A stretch of 64,000 nt of DNA from positions 62,001 through 126,000 of the forward strand of contig DAOTTQ010000037.1 of the NCBI GenBank assembly GCA_034437555.1, given 5' to 3'. Position 1 is the stretch's first letter; each line of letters opens with the position of its first letter. The notes beneath the pieces were generated by a model. It did not search any database. It had not been told where the DNA came from and was given only the letters and a program-made list of their open reading frames with translations. The DNA is from JANWYT01 sp034437555 (GTDB lineage Bacteria; Chloroflexota; Anaerolineae; Aggregatilineales; Phototrophicaceae). Shown here piece by piece: positions 1-7,908 of this stretch. Both the position numbers and the translations under genes were made by a program.

Positions 1-942
1 ACCAGCACACGCGCCGCCAATTTGCTTGCCAGTTTCATCATTATTCCCATGACACTTCTCATCAATGCCGAAAGTGTGATTATGTTCCTTGCACCCGATG
101 CAACTTCACCCAATGGCATTGGCGCACTGTGGGCAATTATTGTGGGCATGGTCATCGTCACGGTGCTTTTGCTTCGCATGGGCAATAGCATCTTCAATCG
201 TGAAGAACTGCTAGGGCGTATGATTGACCAAGTGAACATTTGGGGCATCTTACGCAAAATTGGGCGTTACATCGTTGCCACAGATGACAAAGGCACGCCT
301 GCCACCAACCTGATCACATGGTATCGTTACGCTGTACCCTATTCACTGGCAAAAGTAAAAATACCCATCATCATTACAGTAGGCGTGTTTGTGGTGGCGT
401 TTGTTTTTGGATACGTGGTGGGCATATCACCCGATTGGCGCATTACACTTCCGCCCGCCGAGAACTTTGGGGCAACAGGCGACTTGTTTAGCAGTTTCTT
501 AGGCTCAGAAGCGCAGTCAGAGGCTTTTGGGCTAATCTTATGGCAAAACGTGCGCGTGCTATTGCTTGCGCTCTTTCTTGCCATTTTTAGCTTTGGTATT
601 GCGGCTTATATTGTTGTGCCTTCTGTGTTCATCATCTTGGGATATTTACTCGCCCAAGTCATACTTAATAACTATCCTGTCGCATTGTTCTTTGGGGCAG
701 TGATTCCGCATGGCGTTGTAGAAATTCCTGCCATTATTCTCGCCACCGCCACCATCTTTCGGATGGGAAGCATCATCACGCGCCCACCTAAAGGCAATGC
801 ACTAGGTCACGCATGGTTGATGGCAATGGGTGATACCATCAAAATTGGGGTAGGCGTAATCTTGCCAATGCTTGCAATAGCTTCGCTCTTAGAAGTTACG
901 CTTACCCCCGCTGTTGTGGCACAGGTGCTTAGCTCGTTTTAG
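1..942 (+). CDS. ABC-2 type permease / SpoIIM (DUF95) fusion, 5'-truncated by window edge
   Basis: The frame is open from base 1, so the true start lies upstream; the TTG at 22 is only an internal codon. About 313 residues are visible. The first ~75 residues (RAANLLASF, two hydrophobic helices, then the amphipathic FNREELLGR stretch) resemble the C-terminal part of an ABC-2 permease. The rest, with helices near residues 122-140, 182-205, 210-250 and 280-310, resembles the SpoIIM/DUF95 domain, including a PHGVVEIPA-like motif. Fusions of this kind are found in bacteria that do not sporulate, so an export or membrane-remodelling role is more likely than sporulation. Its TAG shares four bases with the stop of the convergent peptidase gene. 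The domain split is my reading; the membrane nature is clear. Confidence 0.75.
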   Translation, partial: TSTRAANLLASFIIIPMTLLINAESVIMFLAPDATSPNGIGALWAIIVGMVIVTVLLLRMGNSIFNREELLGRMIDQVNIWGILRKIGRYIVATDDKGTPATNLITWYRYAVPYSLAKVKIPIIITVGVFVVAFVFGYVVGISPDWRITLPPAENFGATGDLFSSFLGSEAQSEAFGLILWQNVRVLLLALFLAIFSFGIAAYIVVPSVFIILGYLLAQVILNNYPVALFFGAVIPHGVVEIPAIILATATIFRMGSIITRPPKGNALGHAWLMAMGDTIKIGVGVILPMLAIASLLEVTLTPAVVAQVLSSF

Positions 943-2345
943 CGCGGTATCTTTTGATTAAATAGCCACGCTTGGAAGAAATCATCTAGCTCTAGCCCAC
1001 TTTGGGCTTCTGCTACTGCAATGAAATCTTCAATAGAAGCGTGGCTATTTTTATATTGTGCATAGTACGCCCGTAAGATGTTAAAGAAAGTGTCGTCCCC
1101 CACTTTCAGACGTAAATCGTGCAATACCCATGCGCCCCGTAAATAGACCAGTGTATGAAACATTCTATCCGCTTGGGGGTCGCCAATGATGGGTTGGCTC
1201 ATGGCGGTGGCATTGGGCGAGGCAATCACATCATAGTAATCGCGCATACGCTCCTCAAAGACTTCTTTACCATAGGCGTGTTCTTCCCAAAGGGCTGCCA
1301 TATACGTTGCAAAGCCCTCGTTTAGCCAAATATCACGCCACGTTTTCGGTGAAACACTATTACCAAACCATTGGTGCGCCAGCTCATGCGCTACCACATC
1401 TTCGGCATCATAGTCATTTGCAATGTTTCTGCCAAAAAGCGAAAGCGTTTGTGTTTCTAAGGCAAAGTACAAGTTAGTATCCGCAACTACCACACCATAC
1501 GCCTCAAACGGATACTCACCAATAATGCTTGTAAAGAACTCTATCATCTCCGGTGTTCTTTCAAACACAGGCGAAAGCGAGTTCTCTAAGCCACTGGGAT
1601 AATAATTGCGGATGGGCAAGCCTTCGTTGGTGATGCTTTCTTCTACCGTAAATTCGGCAATGTTGACGGTGGCTAAATAGCTTGCCATCGGGTCACTAGC
1701 TTGCCAAAGATACGTCAGTTGGTCGCCGTTGTCGATAACATCTTGAAGTAAACCATTGGTTGCCACCACATAAGGCTTTGGCACAGTCACCCTAAAAGTA
1801 TAAGACGCTTTGTCCTGCGGATAATCGTTATTTGGATACCACAACGAAGCCCCACGCGGTTCGCTTGCCACATAAACGCCATCACGATAGGCATACCACC
1901 CCACGCCAAAATCATCTTCGCTGGCATCTACGCCTTCGCGCGGAACGCCTTCATAGCGCACTTGCACGCTAAAGGAGGATTGCGCCAACAACGGCTGGCT
2001 AGGGGTAATGATGAGTTCGCGCCCTTTACGCTGAATACTGGCAGGCACACCATTCACCAGCACTTCCAGCACATCAAAGCCAGCGAAATCCATGCTAAAA
2101 GAGCGTAAATCATTTGTGGCTTGGGCATCCATCACCACCACCGCCTGAATATCACTGGTAATAACGGCTGTTTCTAGGGCGATGTTATAGTGTTGCGCGT
2201 CATAGCCCCCATTCCCCAAGTCAGGAAAGTATGGGTCGTCTAAGCCCAGCTCGCCATCAATCGGAGTCGCTTCGCCAATGGCAAAAACCACCCCAGCCAC
2301 ACTCATCAACAAAAGAAAAATGCCGAACCGCTTATTTAATTGCAT
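939..2345 (-). CDS. Secreted M1-family zinc metallopeptidase (aminopeptidase N-like)
   Basis: A 468-residue protein of the gluzincin M1 family. The zinc site HELAH is at about residues 320-324 and the downstream third ligand Glu is in WLNEGFATYM near residue 343. An N-terminal beta-rich domain precedes it. The start at 2345 is preferred because it follows an AGAGG sequence and directly begins a signal peptide (MQLNKRF then a hydrophobic core ending VFA); the in-frame start at 2366 has no ribosome site. The usual GAMEN exopeptidase motif is replaced by FALETQT near residue 295, so classical aminopeptidase specificity is uncertain. It is shorter than full aminopeptidase N (about 850-900 residues) because the C-terminal helical domain is nearly absent, as in short M1 peptidases of several phyla. 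It likely acts outside the cytoplasmic membrane on peptides. Confidence 0.88.
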   Translation of the reverse strand: MQLNKRFGIFLLLMSVAGVVFAIGEATPIDGELGLDDPYFPDLGNGGYDAQHYNIALETAVITSDIQAVVVMDAQATNDLRSFSMDFAGFDVLEVLVNGVPASIQRKGRELIITPSQPLLAQSSFSVQVRYEGVPREGVDASEDDFGVGWYAYRDGVYVASEPRGASLWYPNNDYPQDKASYTFRVTVPKPYVVATNGLLQDVIDNGDQLTYLWQASDPMASYLATVNIAEFTVEESITNEGLPIRNYYPSGLENSLSPVFERTPEMIEFFTSIIGEYPFEAYGVVVADTNLYFALETQTLSLFGRNIANDYDAEDVVAHELAHQWFGNSVSPKTWRDIWLNEGFATYMAALWEEHAYGKEVFEERMRDYYDVIASPNATAMSQPIIGDPQADRMFHTLVYLRGAWVLHDLRLKVGDDTFFNILRAYYAQYKNSHASIEDFIAVAEAQSGLELDDFFQAWLFNQKIPR

Positions 2346-2426
2346 AACGCCTCTATGATTGACCATGTACTATTCAACCGCATTATAACCCCAGAAGTAA
2401 CGCCTGAACATGAGATTGATGAGGTG

Positions 2427-2455
2427 TTTTGTATCCTGTATGAATGTTGTACAAT
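2427..2455 (+). promoter_or_regulatory. Candidate sigma70-type promoter for the glycan operon
   Basis: TTTTGT at 2427-2432 and TACAAT at 2450-2455 are separated by 17 bases. The predicted start would lie about 25 bases before the ATG at 2487. The -35 match is weak, so this is a suggestion only. Confidence 0.35.
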
Positions 2456-2486
2456 ATGCCCCTATCGTATGCAGGAATAAGAACCG

Positions 2487-2846
2487 ATGACCACGCGCAA
2501 ATATGGCTTAGAAGCCGACACATGGCAACGCGCCAAAGCTGAGCTAAGAGAGGTTTTGATACAGACCGCACACCAACGCGCTCTTGTTACCTATGGCGAA
2601 GTGGCATCACAATTACAATCTTTAACCGCACATCCCGGCTCTTATGTATTTACGGGCTTGCTCCGCGAGGTGTGCCGTGACATTGAACGTGAAAACGGCT
2701 TAATGCTGTGCGCGTTGGTGGTGGCAAAAGCCACAGGCAAGCCGGGTGCAGGCTATTTTAAGGGGATGGACTGCGAAGCAGACGACCTAGAAGCGTGCTG
2801 GCAAGCAGAGTGTGAAGCAGTATATGATTATTACGCAGAAGGCTAA
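2487..2846 (+). CDS. Conserved hypothetical protein, 119 aa
   Basis: I do not recognise a named family. The protein is soluble with no signal or membrane segment. It has an amphipathic N-terminal helix, a VTYGEVASQL stretch near residues 33-43 that recalls the TYGE(I/V)A motif of alkyltransferase-like proteins without their PCHR active site, and a conserved-looking ATGKPGAGYF segment near residue 87. A GGAAT-type ribosome site (GCAGGAAT) precedes the ATG. It is the first gene of a plus-strand run and is followed after six bases by RmlD, so it is probably co-transcribed, but nothing links it to glycan synthesis. Confidence 0.75.
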   Translation: MTTRKYGLEADTWQRAKAELREVLIQTAHQRALVTYGEVASQLQSLTAHPGSYVFTGLLREVCRDIERENGLMLCALVVAKATGKPGAGYFKGMDCEADDLEACWQAECEAVYDYYAEG

Positions 2847-2852
2847 AAACGC

Positions 2853-3728
2853 ATGAAAATACTGGTAACAGGGGCTAATGGCAAATTGGGCAAAACGCTT
2901 GTGCATCTTCTTTCCCACACGCATGACGTGGTTGGGCTAGGGGGGACTTCCCACACGCCACCCTTTGACATGACCCAATTTAGCAGCGTTAAAGAACACA
3001 TCGAAAACCAGCAACCCGACCTTGTGGTACACACGGCAGGCTGGACAGATGTTGACGGTTGCGCCCTAGACCCCCAACGTGCAAATAGCATCAATGGCTT
3101 AGGCACACAAAATTTAGCCGTCGTTACCGCCACGTGGGGCGTGCCATTAGCCTATGTCAGCACCAATGAAGTCTTTGACGGCACAAGCACGCGCCCCTAT
3201 TTAGAATATGACCGCACACAGCCCGCCAACCCCTATGGCTATAGCAAATGGATGGGCGAACAAGCCCTTTTATCCTTAAACCCACGCCATTACATCATTC
3301 GCACAAGCTGGCTTTTTGCACACGGTGGGCGCAATTTTATCCATGCCATCCTTAACACCGTTCAGCAAAATAAGCCTTTGCGCGTGGTAACCGATGAAAT
3401 CGCAAACCCCACCGCCAGTGATGACCTTGCCCAAGCCATTGTCCAATTAGTGCTTACGGGGCGTTTTGGGTGCTATCACATGGTCAATGAAGGCATCGCT
3501 TCGCGGTATGAGTTCGCGCGATTCATCTTGGATGCCAGCGGACACCACGAAGTACCCATTACGCCCGTTACACGCCAAGATTGGCAACGTCCCTCACAGC
3601 CGCCTCCCTTCGCACCCTTAGATAACCTTGCAGGGGCAAGCGTTGGGGTTCGTCTGCGATCTTGGCAAGATGCCGTACTGTCCTTTTTGCAAGACACCCG
3701 CACGAACACAAGGCAAAATCAATCATGA
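2853..3728 (+). CDS. rfbD: dTDP-4-dehydrorhamnose reductase (RmlD family)
   Basis: A 291-residue extended SDR. The NAD(P)-binding glycine motif GANGKLG occupies residues 7-13 and the catalytic Tyr128-x3-Lys132 pair lies in PYGYSKWMGE, followed by the SWLF and NPT motifs typical of RmlD. The family reduces dTDP-4-keto-L-rhamnose to dTDP-L-rhamnose, the last step of rhamnose activation. Length matches the family (about 285-300). The last four bases overlap the start of the following glycosyltransferase (ATGA), indicating translational coupling. RmlA is encoded about 57 kb away on the other strand, while RmlB and RmlC are not in the window. A related dTDP-4-keto-hexose reductase acting on another deoxysugar cannot be excluded. 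Confidence 0.88.
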   Translation: MKILVTGANGKLGKTLVHLLSHTHDVVGLGGTSHTPPFDMTQFSSVKEHIENQQPDLVVHTAGWTDVDGCALDPQRANSINGLGTQNLAVVTATWGVPLAYVSTNEVFDGTSTRPYLEYDRTQPANPYGYSKWMGEQALLSLNPRHYIIRTSWLFAHGGRNFIHAILNTVQQNKPLRVVTDEIANPTASDDLAQAIVQLVLTGRFGCYHMVNEGIASRYEFARFILDASGHHEVPITPVTRQDWQRPSQPPPFAPLDNLAGASVGVRLRSWQDAVLSFLQDTRTNTRQNQS

Positions 3729-4678
3729 CACACGCCCTTTTTTCTGTGATTATCCCCAATTGGAACGGCAAACGCTTCTTACAGCCGTGTTTAGATGCGC
3801 TCCTTGCCCAAACACACCCCAACATTGAAATTATCATTGCCGATAACGCCTCTGGTGATGGCTCGCAGGCGTTCATTAAAGAAACCTATCCCCAAGTTAT
3901 ACTCATTGAGTTGCCCACAAATTTAGGATTTACAGGGGCATGTAACGCCGGCATGGAAGCGGCTAAAGGCGAGTTTGTCTCCCTGTTAAATAACGATACT
4001 GAAGTACATCCCCAATGGGCAGAAGCGGTGCTTAAAGCCTTTGAGCATCATCCCGAAGTGGGCGTTGTTGCCAGTAAGATGCTGTTGTTTGAACGCCGTG
4101 ACCACATCCACACGGCAGGCGATGGCTTTACCACTGATGGACGCGCCTTTAACCGTGGCGTATGGGAAAAAGACGAAGGGCAATACGATACCGAAGCCTT
4201 TATGTTTGGGGCGTGTGGGGGGTCATCCGCTTATCGCCGTAGCCTCTTAAATGAGATTGGTCTGCTGGATAATGATTACTTCTTCTTGCTAGAGGATGTT
4301 GATATTGCGTGGCGGTCACAGTTGGCGGGGTGGCGCACACTTTACACACCCCATGCTATCGTTTATCATCACCTTTCGGCAACAGGTGGCGGTGTCACCG
4401 CGAGCTTTTATGATGGTAGAAACTCGCTTTATTTGCTGGTTAAAAACGTACCCAACGCGCTTTGGCGCAAGTACGGCTGGCAAATTCTAAAACGCCAAGT
4501 GCGTATCGCGTGGGATGCCATTAAGGCATGGCGTGGCAAAGAAGCCCGCGCCCGATTGCGTGGGATGGGAACAGGGATTTTACACCTGCCCCGCTTGTTA
4601 CAAAAACGGCAAGCCATTCAACGCCAACGCAAGGTATCTATTGACTATTTAGAATCCATCTTAACGCCACCGTTTTAG
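3725..4678 (+). CDS. Family 2 glycosyltransferase (rhamnosyltransferase-like)
   Basis: A 317-residue GT-A fold enzyme. SVIIPNWNG opens the nucleotide-binding region, IIADNASGDGS follows near residue 38, LLNNDTEV near residue 88 supplies the DXD-like metal-binding motif, and the LLEDVDIAWR segment near residue 195 carries the ED acceptor-side motif of WbbL-like enzymes. The start is set at 3725 because it overlaps the RmlD stop in an ATGA junction; the longer frame from 3662 would run deep into RmlD. No membrane helices are evident. Direct coupling to RmlD makes a rhamnosyltransferase role plausible, but donor and acceptor are inferred from context only. Confidence 0.88.
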   Translation: MTHALFSVIIPNWNGKRFLQPCLDALLAQTHPNIEIIIADNASGDGSQAFIKETYPQVILIELPTNLGFTGACNAGMEAAKGEFVSLLNNDTEVHPQWAEAVLKAFEHHPEVGVVASKMLLFERRDHIHTAGDGFTTDGRAFNRGVWEKDEGQYDTEAFMFGACGGSSAYRRSLLNEIGLLDNDYFFLLEDVDIAWRSQLAGWRTLYTPHAIVYHHLSATGGGVTASFYDGRNSLYLLVKNVPNALWRKYGWQILKRQVRIAWDAIKAWRGKEARARLRGMGTGILHLPRLLQKRQAIQRQRKVSIDYLESILTPPF

Positions 4679-4702
4679 GGGCAATGGACGGAGTTTAACC
4701 CC

Positions 4703-5443
4703 TTGAGTTCCCAAAATCCCTATCTTTCTATTGTCATTCCCGCCCATAATGAAGAGCTACGCCTGCCCCCTAGCTTGGCGAAAATTCACGCGTTCCTCTC
4801 CCAACAACCTTACACCTATGAGGTGATTGTGGTAGAAAATGGTAGCCAAGACCGTACCAGCGAAGTGACCCGTGAATTTGCAAAAACGCACCCCTACGTT
4901 AAATTACTAGAAGTACAAACAAGGGGCAAGGGGCTTGCCGTTAAGGCAGGTATGACAGAAGCCACAGGGCAGTATCGCTTTATTTGTGATACCGACCTTT
5001 CAATGCCCATTGAAGAAATCATGAAGTTTTTGCCCCCCACACTCGAAGGCTATGACGTGATGATTGGTAGCCGTGAGGGCAAAGGCGCAAAGCGCATTGG
5101 TGAACCCGAGTATCGTCACCTGATGGGGCGCGTTTTGAACGCCATCGTTAAGCTAACGGCTGTCCGTGACTTTGAAGACACCCAATGCGGTTTTAAGATG
5201 TTTAAGGGCGATATTGCTGATGACCTTTTTGGCGTGCAACTCATGAATGGCATCGGCTTTGATGTTGAACTCATTTTTATTGCGAAAAAGCGTGGCTATC
5301 GTATTGTGGATGTTCCCATTACATGGTACTACGACCCCGACTCACGGATGAAACTTTTACAAGACTCCTTGCACATCTTGGTCGAAATTTGGCAAGTCCA
5401 TCAAAACTGGCGTAGAGGTCTTTATGACAGAAAACGCGCGTAA
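4703..5443 (+). CDS. Family 2 glycosyltransferase, polyprenyl-phosphate glucosyl/mannosyltransferase-like (ALG5/DPM group)
   Basis: A 246-residue protein with the order of motifs seen in dolichyl-phosphate hexosyltransferases: LSIVIPAHNEELRL at the N-terminus, VVENGSQDRT near residue 44, CDTDLSMPIEEI near residue 95 as the DXD site, and TQCGFKMFKG near residue 155. It lacks the C-terminal membrane helices of some relatives. The start appears to be TTG at 4703, nine bases after GGAG; no in-frame ATG precedes it. It probably loads a sugar on a lipid carrier for transfer outside the cytoplasm. The 3' end overlaps rnhB by 20 bases. Confidence 0.85.
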   Translation: MSSQNPYLSIVIPAHNEELRLPPSLAKIHAFLSQQPYTYEVIVVENGSQDRTSEVTREFAKTHPYVKLLEVQTRGKGLAVKAGMTEATGQYRFICDTDLSMPIEEIMKFLPPTLEGYDVMIGSREGKGAKRIGEPEYRHLMGRVLNAIVKLTAVRDFEDTQCGFKMFKGDIADDLFGVQLMNGIGFDVELIFIAKKRGYRIVDVPITWYYDPDSRMKLLQDSLHILVEIWQVHQNWRRGLYDRKRA

Positions 5444-6089
5444 AGACATTACCGCACCGCTTGAGTATGAACACGCGCTATACGCCGAGAACTATCGCTA
5501 TATTGCAGGCGTAGACGAAGCAGGCAGGGGGGCATGGGCGGGTCCCATTGCAGTTGGGGTTGTCGCTCTCCCGTTGGCAGATAGTGACCTAGAAGACCGC
5601 TTACATGGGGTGCGCGATAGCAAAACCATGACCATCCGCCAAAGAGCCACCCACGCCGAAACTATTCGCAAAGTAGCAACCGCCTATAGTGTGGGTATGG
5701 CAAGCGTCCAAGAGATTGCTTTACAGGGTTTAATGGGTGCATTACGGCTGGCTTATGCGCGTGCCTTAGCAGAAGTCAAAACCAGGTTTAACTTTGACCC
5801 CGATTTTCTGCTTTTAGATTATACCAATTGGAAAGAAGACAAGCCCCACTACAACATCAAAAAGGGCGACAATAAGTCTCTAAGCATTGCGTGCGCCAGC
5901 GTGCTAGCAAAAACAACCCGTGATGCTGTGATGAGTGAGCTAGTAACACAATACCCACGCTATGCGTTTGAAAAGCACAAAGGCTATGGCACAAAAGAGC
6001 ATGCCAACGCCATCGTTCAGTATGGCATTTTAGACGGCATCCATCGCACCAGTTTTGCCCCCATTCGGCGCATCCGAGAAAACTCATGA
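5424..6089 (+). CDS. rnhB: Ribonuclease HII
   Basis: A 221-residue type 2 RNase H. The signature GVDEAGRG (first catalytic Asp-Glu at about residues 31-32) is followed by RDSKTM near residue 66 and the LLLDYTNW acidic site near residue 130; the YPRYAFEKHKGYGT segment matches the family. It removes RNA from RNA-DNA hybrids, including single misincorporated ribonucleotides. An AGAGG site within the preceding gene serves its ATG. Its position between two glycosyltransferases, with a 20-base overlap upstream and an ATGA overlap downstream, indicates co-translation with the glycan operon, an unusual neighbourhood for this housekeeping gene. The N-terminal extension before GVDE is somewhat long but normal. 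Confidence 0.95.
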   Translation: MTENARKDITAPLEYEHALYAENYRYIAGVDEAGRGAWAGPIAVGVVALPLADSDLEDRLHGVRDSKTMTIRQRATHAETIRKVATAYSVGMASVQEIALQGLMGALRLAYARALAEVKTRFNFDPDFLLLDYTNWKEDKPHYNIKKGDNKSLSIACASVLAKTTRDAVMSELVTQYPRYAFEKHKGYGTKEHANAIVQYGILDGIHRTSFAPIRRIRENS

Positions 6090-7207
6090 TGAAACTTGCG
6101 CTTGTTCACGACTGGCTTAACCAAGTAGGGGGCGCAGAGGACGTGCTACTTGCGCTAAACACGATGTATCCCGAAAGCCCCATTTTCACTAGTATCTATG
6201 CGCCCGACAAAATGCCCCAAGTTTATAAAACCCTAGACATTCGCACGCTATGGATTGATAAACTACCCAGCGTTCACACCCATCACCAACGTTTTTTGCC
6301 TGCGTATCCGTTGGCATGGGGGGGTCTTGATTTAAGCGATTACGATGTGATTCTAAGTAACAAAAGTGGCTTTTGCCACATGCTAAAAAATGGTGATGCC
6401 CTACACATCTGTTATTGCCTTGCCCCCACGCGCTATGTGTGGCAATTAGACGCATACATCGCCCGTGAAGGCATGAACAAAGCCACAGAACTGGTATTGC
6501 GCCCCCTTGTAGCCTTACTAAAGCAATGGGACTATAACGGCGCACAGCGCGTTAATCGCTTTATTGCCATCAGCACAGAAATTCAAGAGCGCATCAAAAC
6601 CTATTACAACCGCGACAGCGAGATTATTTTCCCACCCGTAGAAACTGCGCGGTTTGTCCCCCTAGAACGCAATCCGCAAGAAGATGATTACTTTCTCATT
6701 GTCTCGCGCCTTATTCCGTACAAGCGCATCGACCTTGCCGTACAAGCTGCCACACGCTTAGGCGTAAAGCTAAAAATAGGCGGCAGTGGGCGCGATTTAG
6801 ACCGCCTAAAAAGCATGGCAGGCGACACCGTAGAATTTTTGGGGTTTGTGCCAGATGATGAGTTACCGTCACTCATGGCAAAGTGTAAGGTGTTCCTCTT
6901 TCCGGGGCTAGAGGACTTTGGCATCACGCCTGTACAAGCACAAGCCACCTCTCGCCCCGTGATTGCCTATCGGGGAGGGGGCGCATTAGATACCGTGATA
7001 GAAGGGGTAACGGGTGAGTTCTTTGATGAGTTTACGGTTGAAAGCCTGATGCACGTGATGGCAAATTTTGATGAAAACCGCTACAACCCTCACACCTTAC
7101 GCCAACACGCTCTAAAATTTGATGTAGAAGTGTTTAAGAACACGCTGAACGCCTATATTGAAACCGCCTTACAATCCCATCGGCTATCCAAGAAGGAAAG
7201 GGCATAA
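6086..7207 (+). CDS. Family 4 glycosyltransferase (WbaZ-like)
   Basis: A 373-residue GT-B fold enzyme. The N-terminal domain begins LALVHDWLNQVGGAEDVL, a start typical of WbaZ-type mannosyl/fucosyltransferases. The C-terminal domain contains SRLIPYKRIDL near residue 215, GGSGRDLDRL near 232, and the EDFGITPVQAQA nucleotide-sugar site near 279 (E-x7-E region, second Glu replaced). Two adjacent ATGs occur at 6086 and 6089; the first overlaps the rnhB stop and is preferred. It probably adds a hexose during assembly of the surface polysaccharide made by this operon. Sugar specificity cannot be read from sequence. Confidence 0.88.
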   Translation: MMKLALVHDWLNQVGGAEDVLLALNTMYPESPIFTSIYAPDKMPQVYKTLDIRTLWIDKLPSVHTHHQRFLPAYPLAWGGLDLSDYDVILSNKSGFCHMLKNGDALHICYCLAPTRYVWQLDAYIAREGMNKATELVLRPLVALLKQWDYNGAQRVNRFIAISTEIQERIKTYYNRDSEIIFPPVETARFVPLERNPQEDDYFLIVSRLIPYKRIDLAVQAATRLGVKLKIGGSGRDLDRLKSMAGDTVEFLGFVPDDELPSLMAKCKVFLFPGLEDFGITPVQAQATSRPVIAYRGGGALDTVIEGVTGEFFDEFTVESLMHVMANFDENRYNPHTLRQHALKFDVEVFKNTLNAYIETALQSHRLSKKERA

Positions 7208-7211
7208 CCCC

Positions 7212-7883
7212 ATGACCGAGTTATTACCGATTTGGCGCATTTTACTTCGCCGCTGGTGGGTGATTCTTCTACCCCCGTTAGTGATTGGCGCGTTGTCGTT
7301 ACCACAACTTTTGGGCAGAAGCAACGCAAGCGGTGGCTTTGTTACCAGCTTTAAGTACAGTGCTGCCCAAGACAGTAGCAATATCGCCCAGCGCGATGGT
7401 GACTTTCAAGACATTTGGCTGGCTTCAGAATTTGTCGTAAACGCCTTTACCGAGTGGATAAGAAGCAGTAGCTTTCGCCAAGAACTGGCGTTTGCGTTAG
7501 GCGATAGTGTAGACCTTAGCACGCTAGGCATTGCCAGCGATAACGCCCGAAGCGTGGGTGTGGTGCAAATGAGCCACCCTGACGGCGCACAACTAGAAAC
7601 CATTGTCAACACAGCGATTACCGTGTTACAAACCAAAAACGCGCTTTACTTCCCTCACTTGGGTGAAACAAATGCACCCGTTACAGTGCTAGATGCGCCC
7701 GTTGTTACGCCTGCCCCGCCTCCCCTACTCAATCGTTTTGAGCCATTATTCCGTATAGGGTTAGCACTTATGGCAGGGCTATTCTTTGCTGTGTTCCTAG
7801 AAGTTTTAGATAGCAGTATTCGCTACCCCGATGAAGTCGAGCGCACAGGCATTACGGTTCTTGCAAAAATTCCAAAAAGTTAG
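7212..7883 (+). CDS. Wzz-like chain-length determinant / Wzz-type inner-membrane protein
   Basis: A 223-residue protein with the polysaccharide co-polymerase layout: a short cytoplasmic N-terminus, a membrane helix at about residues 15-35, a ~140-residue extracytoplasmic domain, a Pro-rich hinge (VVTPAPPPLLN) and a second helix near 180-202, then a short tail. ATG 7212 is chosen because AAGGAAAGG lies just upstream and the GT4 gene ends five bases before it. There is no C-terminal tyrosine-kinase (BY-kinase) domain and none encoded nearby. The family controls chain length or export of polysaccharide. The extracytoplasmic domain is very small compared with classical Wzz (about 325 residues), so assignment rests on topology and context. 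Confidence 0.72.
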   Translation: MTELLPIWRILLRRWWVILLPPLVIGALSLPQLLGRSNASGGFVTSFKYSAAQDSSNIAQRDGDFQDIWLASEFVVNAFTEWIRSSSFRQELAFALGDSVDLSTLGIASDNARSVGVVQMSHPDGAQLETIVNTAITVLQTKNALYFPHLGETNAPVTVLDAPVVTPAPPPLLNRFEPLFRIGLALMAGLFFAVFLEVLDSSIRYPDEVERTGITVLAKIPKS

Positions 7884-7908
7884 GACATCTTATGAAAAGG
7901 GGCATCCT

